A stretch of DNA of 64,000 bases from Cornus controversa. Taxonomy: Eukaryota; Streptophyta; Magnoliopsida; Cornales; Cornaceae. The DNA is taken from the NCBI GenBank assembly GCA_026545225.1, contig CM048845.1, positions 105,086,033 through 105,150,032 on the forward strand, written 5' to 3'. A model generated the notes under the pieces. The model saw only the letters and a list, made by a program, of their open reading frames with translations. It searched no databases and was not told the DNA's origin. This document shows positions 12,201-22,544 of the stretch, piece by piece; positions within the stretch are counted from its first letter, which is position 1, and each line of letters begins with the position of its first letter. Both the position numbers and the translations under genes were made by a program.

Positions 12201-15200
12201 TTTCGTATGTGCGCACCGAGAGAGCGAAAAATTTAAATACCTCGAAGATCCTATAGAAAAACCCTGGTGAGCATTACCCAGGTCTAAGAATTATTCTAGT
12301 TGATGAGGCTGAGATAAGTTATATAAACCCTTTTTATGAATAAGAGGGAGGACAAACTTCTCTACAAACAAACATGTCTAACTCTCCCTTCCCATCATAG
12401 AAACTTAAACGTCAATGGTTGAGATGTAATCTCACAAATTAAAGATGAAAACCCATGATCCAACGGTAAAAAGGATACTGCCAATCCGATCACAAAACTT
12501 GGCAAGAACAACCTAATCCATCAAACCTTGATAATCACATTGCAATTCATTTTTAGAAAACATAGTGAACTGGTACACAATAAATTTTGTATTAAAGTTT
12601 CCAACATTGTGTTTTAGAGAGAGAAAAGAGAGTGCAAACAGTTCTATTTTAGGTTTCCTTGGAATATATTTTAGAGAGAGAATAAAGAGAGTGAGCAAAC
12701 CTTCTTGACCTTTTGGTTCCATTAGAATGTGTTTGACTGTTTGAGAGAATGAAGGAGAGAGTATAGTATGCCTTTAGATAAGTTTTGTCTTGAAAGAAGA
12801 GACTTAAATTTACTTAATAGTTAAGGCTTTAGGTTCAGTAAAATCCTTTTCTCCAAGGATAGTTTTGGGCTTTCATCTTCATTCTCTAATGGTTATTAGA
12901 TCCGAATGGGTTCTTTATTAAACCTGAATCCCATCCAGATTGAAGATGAATTTTTGTGAGAGAACCATATCCAACTCATTATTTATTTCAGGTTTATATT
13001 ATGGATCTAGATCCTATAAAATGGATAAACGCTCCATTTCATGCCCTACAAGGAGTACCAAGGGAGAAACAGACTTTCTCTATGGATAAAGCTAAAAGAA
13101 GCACGTAAATCAGGAAATATCTAATAAAAGAAAAGAAAAACTAAAGATCCACAAAGGCAATCTGTTTAATGAACGCCTCCATTGTATTGCACCTCTCTTA
13201 AGCAGAAAGCCTGCTCCCAGTTTGTCAATTCAATTGCGGATTCTAACAGATGAGTAAGAGAGAGAGGGCATTACACAGAGTCCGGAAAGATCCTAATTTC
13301 TTTGGACTAGGGTAGAAGTCGAGGCTGACTCATCAAAGAGAGAATGACAATCGAGATAACCTAAAACTCATCAGGATCAGGGACCTTGTTGGGGTTATTA
13401 AATTGGATTCTTAGAGGTAAGGTTAGTACAGCAATCTCAAGGTCAGACAGTAAATGAGTTAGGGTACAGGTTTATTAAGATTCAGATCTTTTAAGTATAT
13501 GGAACAGAGCTAGTTCAAGTTCAATTCATCAGTAGCGACAAAGATTGAAGCTAGTCTATAGCAAGAACTGCTAGAGAGAGAGAGAGTTAATGGGTGAACA
13601 AACAAATCTGGGTCCAACTTGATTACTTGTTATCTTGTACTTCGTGGTGATAAGGGGCGAAACTCTATAGAATGGTGGTGTTAGCGGTTCACCACTTCCA
13701 CCATTTTTTTGGCAACCTCACATCTCTCTCTCTCTCTCTCCATAACTATTTGCATTTTCATGGTCGAGATATTGAAGAAGCACCACCACCATCTGAGAAT
13801 GGTTGCACTAAATTTGTTTGAGGGGGAAGTGTCTATAAGGGAGTGAAAATCTAATTTGTAAATTTGCAAATTTTTAGAATTTGAAAAACAGAAACTTTTG
13901 TAAAATATTTACCAGTATAAATTAGACTTGAATATTGGTGCTTTTCTTTTTCAAAATGTATAATAAATATGTTAAGGGTTATCTTTATCTTCATAAGATC
14001 TAGGTAAATAGGTAAAGTTGCCATTCCATATACTTAGATGAGGTCAATTTTGACTTTTCATTAATACAAAGGGTAATTTTTTCATATCTTGCATAATTTT
14101 ATGCGGTGCTAACGGTCCATTTAGAAAATGAAAATTCAACAAAATCTTAAGAGAGGTTGACCTATTTTTTGCACATAGTTCTAGCCATGTGTATGAGATG
14201 AAAACCTTAGGGGAGGCTGGCGTAACTTTTCCCAACATAGTTTCTATTCAATACACATGTGAAGTTAATTTTAGGGAATGCAAAGAGAAAATTTGATTTC
14301 CGACAAATATTTTAAAAGAACAAATGGAGTTACCATGTTTATGGTCTTGTGCATGGTCATGATGGTGGTGGTGATCATGATCATGCTCATGTCCGTGCAC
14401 ATGACTAGAATGATCTTCCTCGGAACCTTCAGCATTCACAGCACTCTCGATCCTGGCAAGAGTCAAATAAAAGAGAGCGTAAATCCCTAAAATTACGTAT
14501 CTGAGCTTAAAAGGGAGACAGACAAGAACTGAAATACCCTTAAACTAGTAAGTATTCCAGCATGTCCAGTGCATAAGATATCAAATTAAATTGAGTCCAT
14601 TCAGTGCAGTAAAAAAAAGAAAACCCATAAAAAGAAAAAGGAAAATAGTAAGTCCATTCAAAGGAAATGGCATTATGAACCTAATGTAACAAAACTAGAT
14701 AAATATCAGAAGTTTTCAAATGCCATTTACATAACTAGGTATGTCAATTTGACCCACACCGATGTGGAGCCCCGCCCCTAATGGGAAGGGTTTGATTCTA
14801 TCCTTATCGTGCTATGAATGGATTTGGTACACAAGTCAAACCTGTTTCACTCCAACCCACCCTATTTAGTTTTAAAAACATATATAAATGGATATTTTTA
14901 TTATTTAATTTTTGTTTTTTTTCCATTATTTTCATGATACTTTGGATTTCAAATCATAAAGTTCACAAAATTTATGATTATAATTGTGAAATATTAATTT
15001 GTTTAGGATTGTATTTCTGTGTTTAAGTTGAGCTAGCAGGGGGGTGCATAGAACTCACCCCGACTCCGAAGCGAGACGGAGCAAGGTGGGTTTGGTAATT
15101 GATTTTTCTCCATGGAATCGGTTTGGACAGGGGCAGTCTATACCATACCTGCCTCATTTGCATCCCAATACATAATATAGGAAGCAGCCTAAAAACCTAG

Positions 15201-18200
15201 TGGCAAGCTAGATATCTTTTATTTAGCCATCATGGAATAGCCACCAAAAATCTGTGATGTTTCTGACATGCTTTCAGAAGTACCAAGCATGTATAAGGCC
15301 ATTTTTACGCATGAGCATGAATTAACAGTAGAAAGAAACTGGATAAGAATTTTGAACTGTGCAAAATCCAAAGCAGAATGGGGAATAAAACCATATCCTT
15401 AGAGCGGGAAGAAACTGAATTTGTGCAAAATGTGCCGTCTGATTGATTGCAGAATTCCAAATATAAGTTTTAAGGGGGAAATTATAAGACCATTGGAGTG
15501 CCAGAATGCCTCTATTGATTCAATTGTGCTTGCTGATTAAGCTGTCTCATTTAATAAATTAATTGTGGTCACTCATTAAACAGCTTAAGCTGCCCATCAC
15601 TGTCATACAGTGTCAAAGTAAACATATTTAGCATTTTCATTTTTTTTTTTTTTTATGAGTGCATTTTAATTGATTCAAGAAAGAAATCCATTAAGCTAAA
15701 GTTAGTTCGTCAGGCTCAACTTTATTGTTTTTCTTTTCATTTTACTTCAGTCTTTCTCTTCTTTTGGTATGGTAAGACACCAATCAAAGTTCTGATAGGG
15801 CAACGTCTAAGATCACATCAACTGTAACAGATTGTAAGTGATCACCTAAAGTGTGATTTAAATTCATCTTGGAAGATATGTCACATATGCCCTTATCATG
15901 TCAAAGTAGACGTAAAAAGATAGATTATAAATTTAGAAAAAACTAAAGATTCCAACAGAAATACTCTTAACTCATATCCCATTCGTATTTTTATTAGCAA
16001 CCAAAGCACACTGAGGTTGACCTAGCACACAAGAGCTAACTAAAAATCATAAGGGGCACAAAAAGGAAAGAAGAAAATAAAGAATTATTTTATATGTTGA
16101 TTTCATTTATTGTTCAAGATGATGCTATAAAGAAATAAACTAAAGGAATTCCTCAAATAGATTACTCATCTTAACATATTAAATGAACATGCAAAAAGCT
16201 TGCATTTAATGAAACAAAGTAGTAGTTTCAATATCTGTAGTCTGTACCATATGAGCCCAAAAAAGGAACTTGAAAAATAGACAACAGTAATGAGCAAAAT
16301 AGATTCCAAAAAGAAAAAAAGGAGTAAAAGAATTCGTAGAAACTGAAAGCAACAAAGAATTAAATATGTCAATACATGCAACCTATGGAATAAATATTAC
16401 CTCAATTAAAATGTGATTCGAAGGATAACTAAATTAGGAACACAGGAGTCAGCTGCAACCTAAGAGATAGTTTTCTATCTTTTCTCATGAAATTACTTTA
16501 TCTAGCAACAAACATAAGGGGAATAAACCTAACCTTTCCAAATCAAAGCCTCCAATACCAAGAACATAATCCAAGTCAACTTTTCCAAATTCTGTCTGCC
16601 TTAGATTAGCCATCCGATTTATGTTCTGAATTCACAAATAGTAACACATCATATTAAAGGGAAATTTTTGAAATGACCAAGATAAGAGAACTGAACAAGC
16701 GTGATAGATAAGCAATATGAAGGATACCAACCCTTATCCGCTGAATTAAAGAAGCAATTTCTGGCTGACCAACAAGATCAGTCTAGCACCAACATAGAAC
16801 AACAAATCAGTCATGTCCAAGAGCAATAAATATTTCATCAAAAGTAAAAATTTATCCAGTAACTTACTTTTAGTTCAGGAAAATCCCATCAAAAGTAAAA
16901 CTTTATCCAGTAACTTATTTCTCTATAAAAATAAATTCCAGACTACAGTGCTCCTATGAGATTATATAATCACGGTACAAAAAGGAAATCTACCCCTCAT
17001 TAAGATGACCACTGCGGCAAGGCCAGAGAATTTCTTTCCACAATATGATTTTTTTTTTTTCAAAAGCAAGTATTAATTGAATAGCACCCAAAAGGAGGAA
17101 GCAGCTCAGAACAAGCTGCACAAAAACATATAGCCTCAAGCTATCCACAAAATCCAAAACTTAGTGACATGTGAACTCAAAAGCTAAAAGTACATTTTAT
17201 GTTGTAAGCCTAGTAGCAGCACCAGATGGACCATAATCTGGGAAATGGCCCCGAGTTAAAAGCCATGAAAAGGATACAGAGAGGCTCAGTCTTCCAACAA
17301 TCCTAATGTTTCAACTCAAACGTGTGGTGGCTGCACTAGGTGGCTTTGAGTTAGGAGAGCTCTGTGAATTAAAACAAGAAAAGAAATGTAAACTCAGTCT
17401 CTCAAGGATCCCAATGTTTCAGCTTGATCTTCTAAGAAGTTTAACTAAGTCAAGCGTACAACATACCGAGAGCTTAGCCCAAGTGGTACCATCTCTTCCT
17501 TCCAAATGGAAGGTTGAGTGTTCAAGTCCCCAGTGGGACAATAGTGGGTGTGTGTGTGATTTTATCTATCCCAAAAAAACTAAAGAAGACCAGGGTACAA
17601 CATATGTGTATATAGATATAAAATAACACATGCCTTGTTTACTATGATACGGTCAGCATAAGCAATTTGCTCAACTGCCTCATTGACGACTCCTTCTGGC
17701 TTGACCTCGTCCAGATGAAAATCAGCATGTTTAGCATCAACTAAAGTGACAACGCCATCTAGCTTAACATCATTAAAAACCTGATCCTCTGCATAAAATG
17801 TCTGAATGATTGGCGCCGGATTTGCCAATCCTGAAGTAAAATGCATTTAGTAAGTTAAATGTTTTATATTCAATATGACAGAAAAACTAACAGACCAAGC
17901 ACATGCACAAAGTTAAACATAACCTAAGGAAATCACGTGCATTTCATACTTTAAATGTCCTCTTGGCTGAATTTTCCTACCTGTGGTCTCTATTACAATA
18001 TGATCAAATTTCCCTTTCTTTTTATTGACTAATTCTGCAATCATCCTGACAAGATCACCCCTCACGGTGCAACAGAGACACCCATTATTGAGCATAAGAA
18101 TGTCCTCAGCCCCAACAGTTTTTGCAGCAACTAATGAACCATCAATGTCTACTTCACCAAACTGCAAAATTCAACAAACAAACAATATGGGTGTCTAACC

Positions 18201-21200
18201 AGGATGCACAATCTAATAACACGAAAACACAGAAGAAATTTAATAACAATTAACACTTGGGAGTTCAACCTCATACCTCATTCTCAATCACTGCAATGCG
18301 TTTCCCATGATCTGCAGTCAATATATGGTTTAACAAAGTTGTCTGTTTAAGATTAAAAAATAAAAAATTACAAAAAAAATTAAAAAAAAACACGTCAGTA
18401 AAATAATTGAATGCTCCGTTAGTGTAATAAACCAAAAAAGAAATGGTATGTCTAACTTTAATTGATGAGCAGACAATAGTACCATGCACCAACACACACA
18501 CACAATGGAAAAGGGAAATTTTAAAATAGGGATAAAGATTGAGATTTTTTCAGCTAAAAATCCTAACAAATATATTACATTTAGGGTTCAAAACGTCTTA
18601 CAGTATCTGTGAAGAGACAGGGAAAAGTAAAGGGGAAGGGAAAGGGAGGAAGACACAAAGAGGAAAATCCTGCAGGCAACTTTTGAGATTTTTCAAGGGG
18701 AGTGAATTACATTTATTCTTAATCTAGGGTGAATTTTTGTAAGTAGATGATCTATTCTCAATATAGGATTTTTACACATTGAAATTTAATATATTGCTCA
18801 AATAAATTTGATTAGGATTTTGTTGTACCTGAAATTCTAATGGTTGTTTACATGGTTATACTACGGGTCAATTTATTAATTTCAATTGTTTAGCATCTCA
18901 CTTGACTAGAAATTGCTACAACTCTTATTTCAAATATTGAACACAAAATTAGATTAGGACAATTGGATTCTGAAAAATTCGATTTATGATCCATGATTAT
19001 GTGAAGTAATGAATAAATTGAATATTTACCATTTATGTATATGATTACATATATGTGTGTTAATTTCAGGCGTTCCTTTGTGCAATATTTATGAATGATA
19101 TCTAAAGTTAATTTGGGATTTTTAATAATCATAGCTAATAGAGTAGATATGCATTTTCAATTTAAAAGAAATTCTTGGAATTCTAGATCAAAAAATATAG
19201 GGTAAATTACACTGACCTCCCCTGAAGTCTGAACAAATTACACACAGGTGGAGCGTTTGGCCGTTATTACTCCGACCTCCCCTGTGGACGTTAGACTTCT
19301 AACAGACATTAAGTTGGAGTGCAAAATGTCATTTTTACCCTCAATATTTTAATAAAAAATTATCATATCATTTAAGGGATGGGCAAAATGGCCATTTTGA
19401 AAAATTTGGTTAACGGTTCTAATGGAAAGAAAATGGTAGGGATGTCGTTGAGACGCGTGCCAAACCTTAGGGGAGGTGAAAGTAATAAATCTCAAACGCT
19501 CTATCCGTGTGTAATTTGCCCAAACCTCAGGGGAGGTTAGTGTAATTTGCCCAAAAAAAATTATGGCAAAATAATGCGTAACTTACATGTAGTTCTTAGA
19601 TGTAAGGAAATTAAACTCTATTTAATTGAAGAATAATGTACTAACTAAGAGAAAAACTTAAATCAGCTTCAATAAAGGAATAGACATTTTATGGTGTGAT
19701 TCCAGCCATTCAAAGGCATGATTTCACACCATTTTTGACCCTATAAACTCAATACAAAATGTTGAATAACTTTCCTGAATATTTGCAACAAAAAAAAAAA
19801 CTGCTTAAACAAGCTTTAAATTCATATGAGGAGACTTAACAAATTTTAAAAAGAAAAAAAAAACTTCTAAAAGAACAAAACTGGAATAATTCCAGGAATA
19901 ATAATAACAGAAGAAGAAGAAGAAGAAGAAATATAAGAAGACTTCCACACCAGTGCACCATGCTTGTTGTTACTGAGGTCGATTTGTCACCTCAATTTTG
20001 CCTTTGTAATTGCACTTGGTCACACCAAGTCTGAGTAAACATGCCCAACACAACAAACACAAAAGGACCAAGGCACACGATATAGAGGACAAAGGTCTCA
20101 ACTCTCAACCTTTAAATTTTCTCACTTCAGGTACAAAGTAATCCACCTAAGGACTTTCAAGCAAACACACCACACTCATGGTCTGGCAAATGCAGCCCCA
20201 ACAAGGCCTATATTATAGGCCTCACACAAAATTGTCCACAATTGCCTAGTCTGAATCTAGACGGATTGAAGCATTTTGTTGACATCCCAACAGCTTAGGA
20301 TCTGTTGGCGCAATCAATAGCAGCTTAGGATGAGTTGGCGCAATCAATAGCAGCTAACCAATCTTGCAGGTGACATTCCCAACTGCTAGGGTGTATTAGA
20401 CGAACCAGCATTTGCCACCAAAGTATTTTGTTTAGTGGCAGTTACCGGAATAGCATGTATGCGTATTTTTTGTAGGTCCAGTGACTACATGTGAATATTT
20501 AATTATTCGGTGATACCATGTCAGTAAAATAGCATAGTATCACTGTAATATGGAAGTTTCTTTTCCTACTGGTCAAGTTAGCTGATCAAGTGCAGAAAAA
20601 AATAGCCTCTTTTTATGCATAACAATTTGCTTGATCTGTTATGCATGATTAGCTAAGTGGCACTAACAAAAAAATGTTGCCTCAATGCTGAACTGGAAAA
20701 TAACAAAAGCACTCGAACCTACGGGAGATAAATCTAGTGTAAAGAGGCCATTTTCCACATTTTCGTTTTACATATGACTTCAAAAGTACCACATCTACTA
20801 GAAAAGCGCGCATAAATACATATACAAATTTGAAGCAATCAAATTATCAAAATTCAATTCAATATATATGAACAAGTAGGCTTTTCTTAGAAAGATCGCA
20901 CCTTGCCGGAACCCAAAAAACCAGTGATAATTGTCGCCGGAATTCTATCATCAGCGGGAATTTTCGTCAAAGCATCGGAAGTCTCGCCCTGTGGTGTCAT
21001 GGTTGTTGCCGCTACAGTTGATCTGCGAATGAATCTCTTCAGTTTATTTGAATTAAGAGTGACCATTTTCAGATGACTTGAGGAGGTTCGGAAACTCCGA
21101 GAGTATTGAACCTCCGCTCTCCTCAAAATAGGGAAGAACGGTGTCTGTCGCTTAGTCAATCCGACAAAGGTAGTAACCATTTCCATCGACTTTGAAGCCA

Positions 21201-21201
21201 T
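6255..21201 (-). CDS. Plastid CobW/COG0523 G3E-family GTPase, 446 aa, 10 exons
   Basis: Coding exons (minus strand): 21201-20902, 18342-18277, 18161-17981, 17830-17634, 16782-16732, 16625-16534, 14452-14334, 7679-7588, 7420-7316, 6392-6255. They total 1341 bp and are in frame at every junction. Residues 1 to about 75 are Ser/Thr/Arg-rich and look like a transit peptide. The GTPase core has the P-loop GFLGSGKTT (94-102, split by intron 1), the metal-binding CxCC in GCLCC (149-153), ETTG (180-183) and NKTD (247-250). A His/Asp-rich metal-binding segment (about 312-347) spans exons 7-8, followed by a CobW C-terminal domain (WRPDEPRINKIVFIGK). COG0523 proteins are GTP-dependent metal chaperones, often for zinc. 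The length matches Arabidopsis At1g15730 and At1g80480 (pTAC17). The start is the first ATG in frame; the codon five places upstream is TTG. Intron 4 has a GC donor. Confidence 0.95.
6393..7315 (-). other. Intron 9 of the CobW gene
   Basis: AT-rich, 923 bp, with GT donor and AG acceptor. It contains two imperfect copies of a segment reading CAAGTGATTCTR (near 6765 and 6883), and no other feature that I can see. Confidence 0.7.
8243..8817. mobile_element. GGATAC-rich hAT-like element in CobW intron 7
   Basis: Inverted ends CTAGGAAGCAAGGATAC and the reverse complement of CTAGGAAGCATGGATA. The interior is rich in GTATCC motifs and an AT core, as in the copies at 21537-22544. The flanks ACGATCGG and ACTATCAT match only partly, so it is an older copy. 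No coding capacity. Confidence 0.6.
8905..9246. mobile_element. MULE-type element with about 125-bp terminal inverted repeats
   Basis: The ends are GGAAAAATTACCCTCAGA and the reverse complement of GGGTAAATTACACTCAGA. Inverted similarity extends about 125 bp inward, through the AAGTAGGTCCA.TCCGTTAGTTGACC segment, and covers most of the element. The flanks TTGTTTTTT (8896-8904) and TTGTTTTAT (9247-9255) match at 8 of 9 positions. Long TIRs and a 9-bp target duplication are Mutator hallmarks. No transposase. Confidence 0.75.
9443..9578. repeat. Perfect 34-bp direct repeat
   Basis: Positions 9443-9476 and 9545-9578 are identical. Both begin CAAGCTACTTTTATAAAG and end GCATCATGTGACCG. The interval is 102 bp. 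Their exact identity suggests a recent local duplication. Confidence 0.9.
10176..10310. repeat. Foldback with perfect 21-bp arms
   Basis: Arm 10176-10196 (AGTGCACTCACTTGCATTAGG up to its last bases) is the exact reverse complement of 10290-10310. A 93-base loop separates them. It could be a small foldback transposon or a transcribed hairpin. No clear target duplication flanks it. Confidence 0.85.
11075..11265. repeat. Tandem GCAACACCATTACTT units meeting inverted copies
   Basis: Five or six degenerate units of about 25-30 bp (GCAACACCCATTACTTC...) run rightward to a perfect 9-bp inverted repeat, GCAACACCT (11186-11194) and AGGTGTTGC (11200-11208). After it the units continue as inverted copies (AGTGATGGTGTTGCATTCTC, twice). 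The whole block could form a long imperfect stem. Confidence 0.8.
12110..12530 (-). mobile_element. LTR retrotransposon fragment: primer-binding site plus adjoining LTR
   Basis: GGCTTTGATACCAAT reads on the minus strand as ATTGGTATCAAAGCC, the usual copia-type primer-binding site. It directly abuts TGTTGGGAATACAAC, a typical LTR edge. The LTR would run right to about 12530. No internal coding region, second LTR or target duplication was found. It is an incomplete fossil. Confidence 0.45.
14040..14236. mobile_element. Partial MULE-type end
   Basis: This stretch shares motifs with the MULE ends at 8905 and 24130: GGGTAATTTTTTCATATC, GCTAACGGTCCAT, CAACAAAATCTTAAGAGAGGTT and a final ACCTTAGGGGAGGCTGGCGTAA. 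It is short and decayed, and lies just inside intron 7 beside exon 7. Confidence 0.45.
14453..16533 (-). other. Intron 6 of the CobW gene (2.1 kb)
   Basis: It contains a probable degraded TIR element at about 14730-15175. The left part reads ATGTCAATTTGACCC, the right part GCCTCATTTGCATCCC, and the interior is GC-richer. The rest is AT-rich with poly(T) runs and no other recognisable content. Confidence 0.55.
16783..17633 (-). other. Intron 4 of the CobW gene, GC-AG type
   Basis: Donor AAG|GCATGT at 17634/17633 and acceptor CTAG before 16782. The GC donor is required to keep NK|TD (GTPase G4 motif) in frame. The next GT downstream would add codons not expected in this family. The intron contains a SINE (17466-17594) and a local duplication of about 30 bp (near 16835 and 16888). 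Confidence 0.85.
17466..17594 (+). mobile_element. tRNA-derived SINE with exact target duplication
   Basis: A-box-like TTAGCCCAAGTGGTACC and B-box GTTCAAGTCCC sit about 35 bases apart, as in tRNA-derived plant SINEs. A short 3' part ends in CCCAAAAAAACTAAAG. It is flanked by a perfect 10-bp duplication, GTACAACATA, at 17456-17465 and 17595-17604. It lies antisense to the CobW gene, about 40 bases inside the GC donor of intron 4. Confidence 0.88.
18343..20901 (-). other. Intron 1 of the CobW gene (2.56 kb)
   Basis: It splits the P-loop after GSGK. It contains a MULE (19200-19552), an AAG microsatellite (about 19910-19930) and a 28-bp tandem duplication around 20290-20356 (TTGGCGCAATCAATAGCAGC, twice). 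No further genes. Confidence 0.75.
19200..19552. mobile_element. MULE-type element, 353 bp, about 60-bp TIRs
   Basis: The left end GGGTAAATTACACTGACCTC and the right end (reverse complement GGGCAAATTACACTAACCTC) stay inverted for about 60 bp, down to GAGCGTTTG. The internal sequence has no coding capacity. The flanks are A-rich (AAAAATATA and AAAAAAAAT), so a 9-bp target duplication is only weakly visible. Confidence 0.72.
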
Positions 21202-21342
21202 TGCTGAGGCTGCCAAGAGGGGGAGGTTTTAGGGGTTTTAGATAGATTTTTCGGGGAGAGGAAGAGACGATTGTGTGAACCAGTCTTATCTGGTAAGTAT
21301 AATATAAAGCAAATTTTAACTTTTCGTATGTTTGCCCACTCA
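21202..21342 (-). promoter_or_regulatory. Proximal promoter and leader of the CobW gene
   Basis: Only about 140 bp separate the ATG (21201) from the edge of a hAT element. On the minus strand this interval carries TTTATATTATA (about 21296-21306), a plausible TATA box 95 bases before the ATG. GATAAG at about 21289 resembles a plant I-box. The leader contains CTAAAACCCCTAAAACCTCC. The TATA call is tentative. Confidence 0.35.
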
Positions 21343-21536
21343 AAGCGATAACTCGGGTGAGTTAACAGTAAAACTCGTAATTCTACGTATAAATTGTTCT
21401 AACTCTAGTTCAATTTTAACTTTACTTTCAACCTTAATTACTCTAACTCATTCTTAAATTTTTAAACTCGAATTTACAACTCGGGTTAAAATTTTAGGTT
21501 AAAAATCGGATTAATTCGATTTATCTATATCACCAA

Positions 21537-22544
21537 TTATGAAGTACGGATACTTCCTCGGAAGCTATGAAGCACGGATACTTCCCCGGAGGCGCCGTGG
21601 CCGTATCGGATACATATCCGATACGAATACGGCTAGGATATGGCCGAACACATATCGGATACTCCCGGGAAGTATCCGTTTTTTTTTAAATAATTTTTTT
21701 ATTTTCGGATACGGCAGGATACGGCACAGATACTTGGGGATACGGCCAGAATACTTCTCGAATACGTTTGATTTTTTTTTATTTTTTATTTTTATTTTTT
21801 TTTAAAGATGGTAGCCATATTGTAATATTAAAATTTAAAAAGCTTAGTTAAAATGTGGGGCTTAATTTGTAATAAATCAAAAGATCTTTAATGTTGAAAA
21901 AAAAAATCATTTAAGTTAAAACTTAAAACTTAATTTGTGTTCTATTAATTTTTTTGTATAATATATAAAATATATATATATATATATATATATATTTGTC
22001 GTATCCCGCCGTACCCGTATCCTATTTTTTTGAGATTTGCCGTATCGCCGTATCCGTATCGTATCGTATCCGTATCCCGTATCCGTATCCGTGCTTCATA
22101 GCTCGGAAGCCTCATGTCAGTATTGACTACGTATCTGATACGGATACGACCAGATACGTATCGGATACTCCCTGAAAGTATTTGATTTTTTTAAATAATC
22201 TTTTTATTTTTTAATACGCCAAAATACTTGAGGATACATGGTGGATACTTAGAGATACATTTGAGCAAACTTGTAATTTTTTTTTTTTATAAAAAAAAAT
22301 GGTGCCCATATTGTAATATTAAAAAACTTAGTTAAAAGGTAGAGCTTAATTTGTAATAATCAAAAGATCTTTAATGTTGAAAAAAAATATATATTTAAGT
22401 TAAAACTTAATTTGTGTTTTATTAACTTTTTTGTATAATATATATATTTGTCATGTCCCGCCGAACCATATTCTATTTTTTTGAGATTTGGCGTATCTGT
22501 ATCATGTCGTATGCATATTTCGTATCCGTATTCGTGTTTCACAA
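21537..22544. mobile_element. GGATAC-rich hAT-like element with an exact 8-bp duplication, outer copy
   Basis: Inverted ends TTATGAAGTACGGATAC and the reverse complement of TTGTGAAACACGAATAC. Flanked by perfect ATCACCAA at 21529-21536 and 22545-22552. It is split by a younger copy of the same family at 21565-22101. No coding capacity. An 8-bp duplication supports hAT. Confidence 0.85.
21565..22101. mobile_element. GGATAC-rich hAT-like element, inner copy inside its relative
   Basis: Perfect inverted ends CTATGAAGCACGG and CCGTGCTTCATAG. Flanked by perfect CTCGGAAG at 21557-21564 and 22102-22109. It is 537 bp, non-coding, and the least eroded copy in the window, so it is the youngest event in this nest. 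Confidence 0.88.

Larger units (their letters stand above)
7680..14333 (-). other. Intron 7 of the CobW gene (6.65 kb)
   Basis: It splits the His-rich region between exons 7 and 8. It holds a hAT-like element (8243-8817), a MULE (8905-9246), a 34-bp direct repeat (9443/9545), a foldback (10176-10310), a tandem plus inverted repeat block (11075-11265), an LTR fragment (about 12110-12530) and a partial MULE end (14040-14236). A higher-GC segment at about 12990-13600 has no identified origin. No convincing internal gene. Confidence 0.8.

Noticed and set aside
17306-17626. 106-residue frame overlapping the SINE
   Set aside because: It spans intron and SINE sequence antisense to the CobW gene and has no features of its own.
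21202-21216. Upstream extension of the CobW protein (residues before MASKS)
   Set aside because: The upstream codon read as a start is TTG, not ATG. The first in-frame ATG is at 21201.
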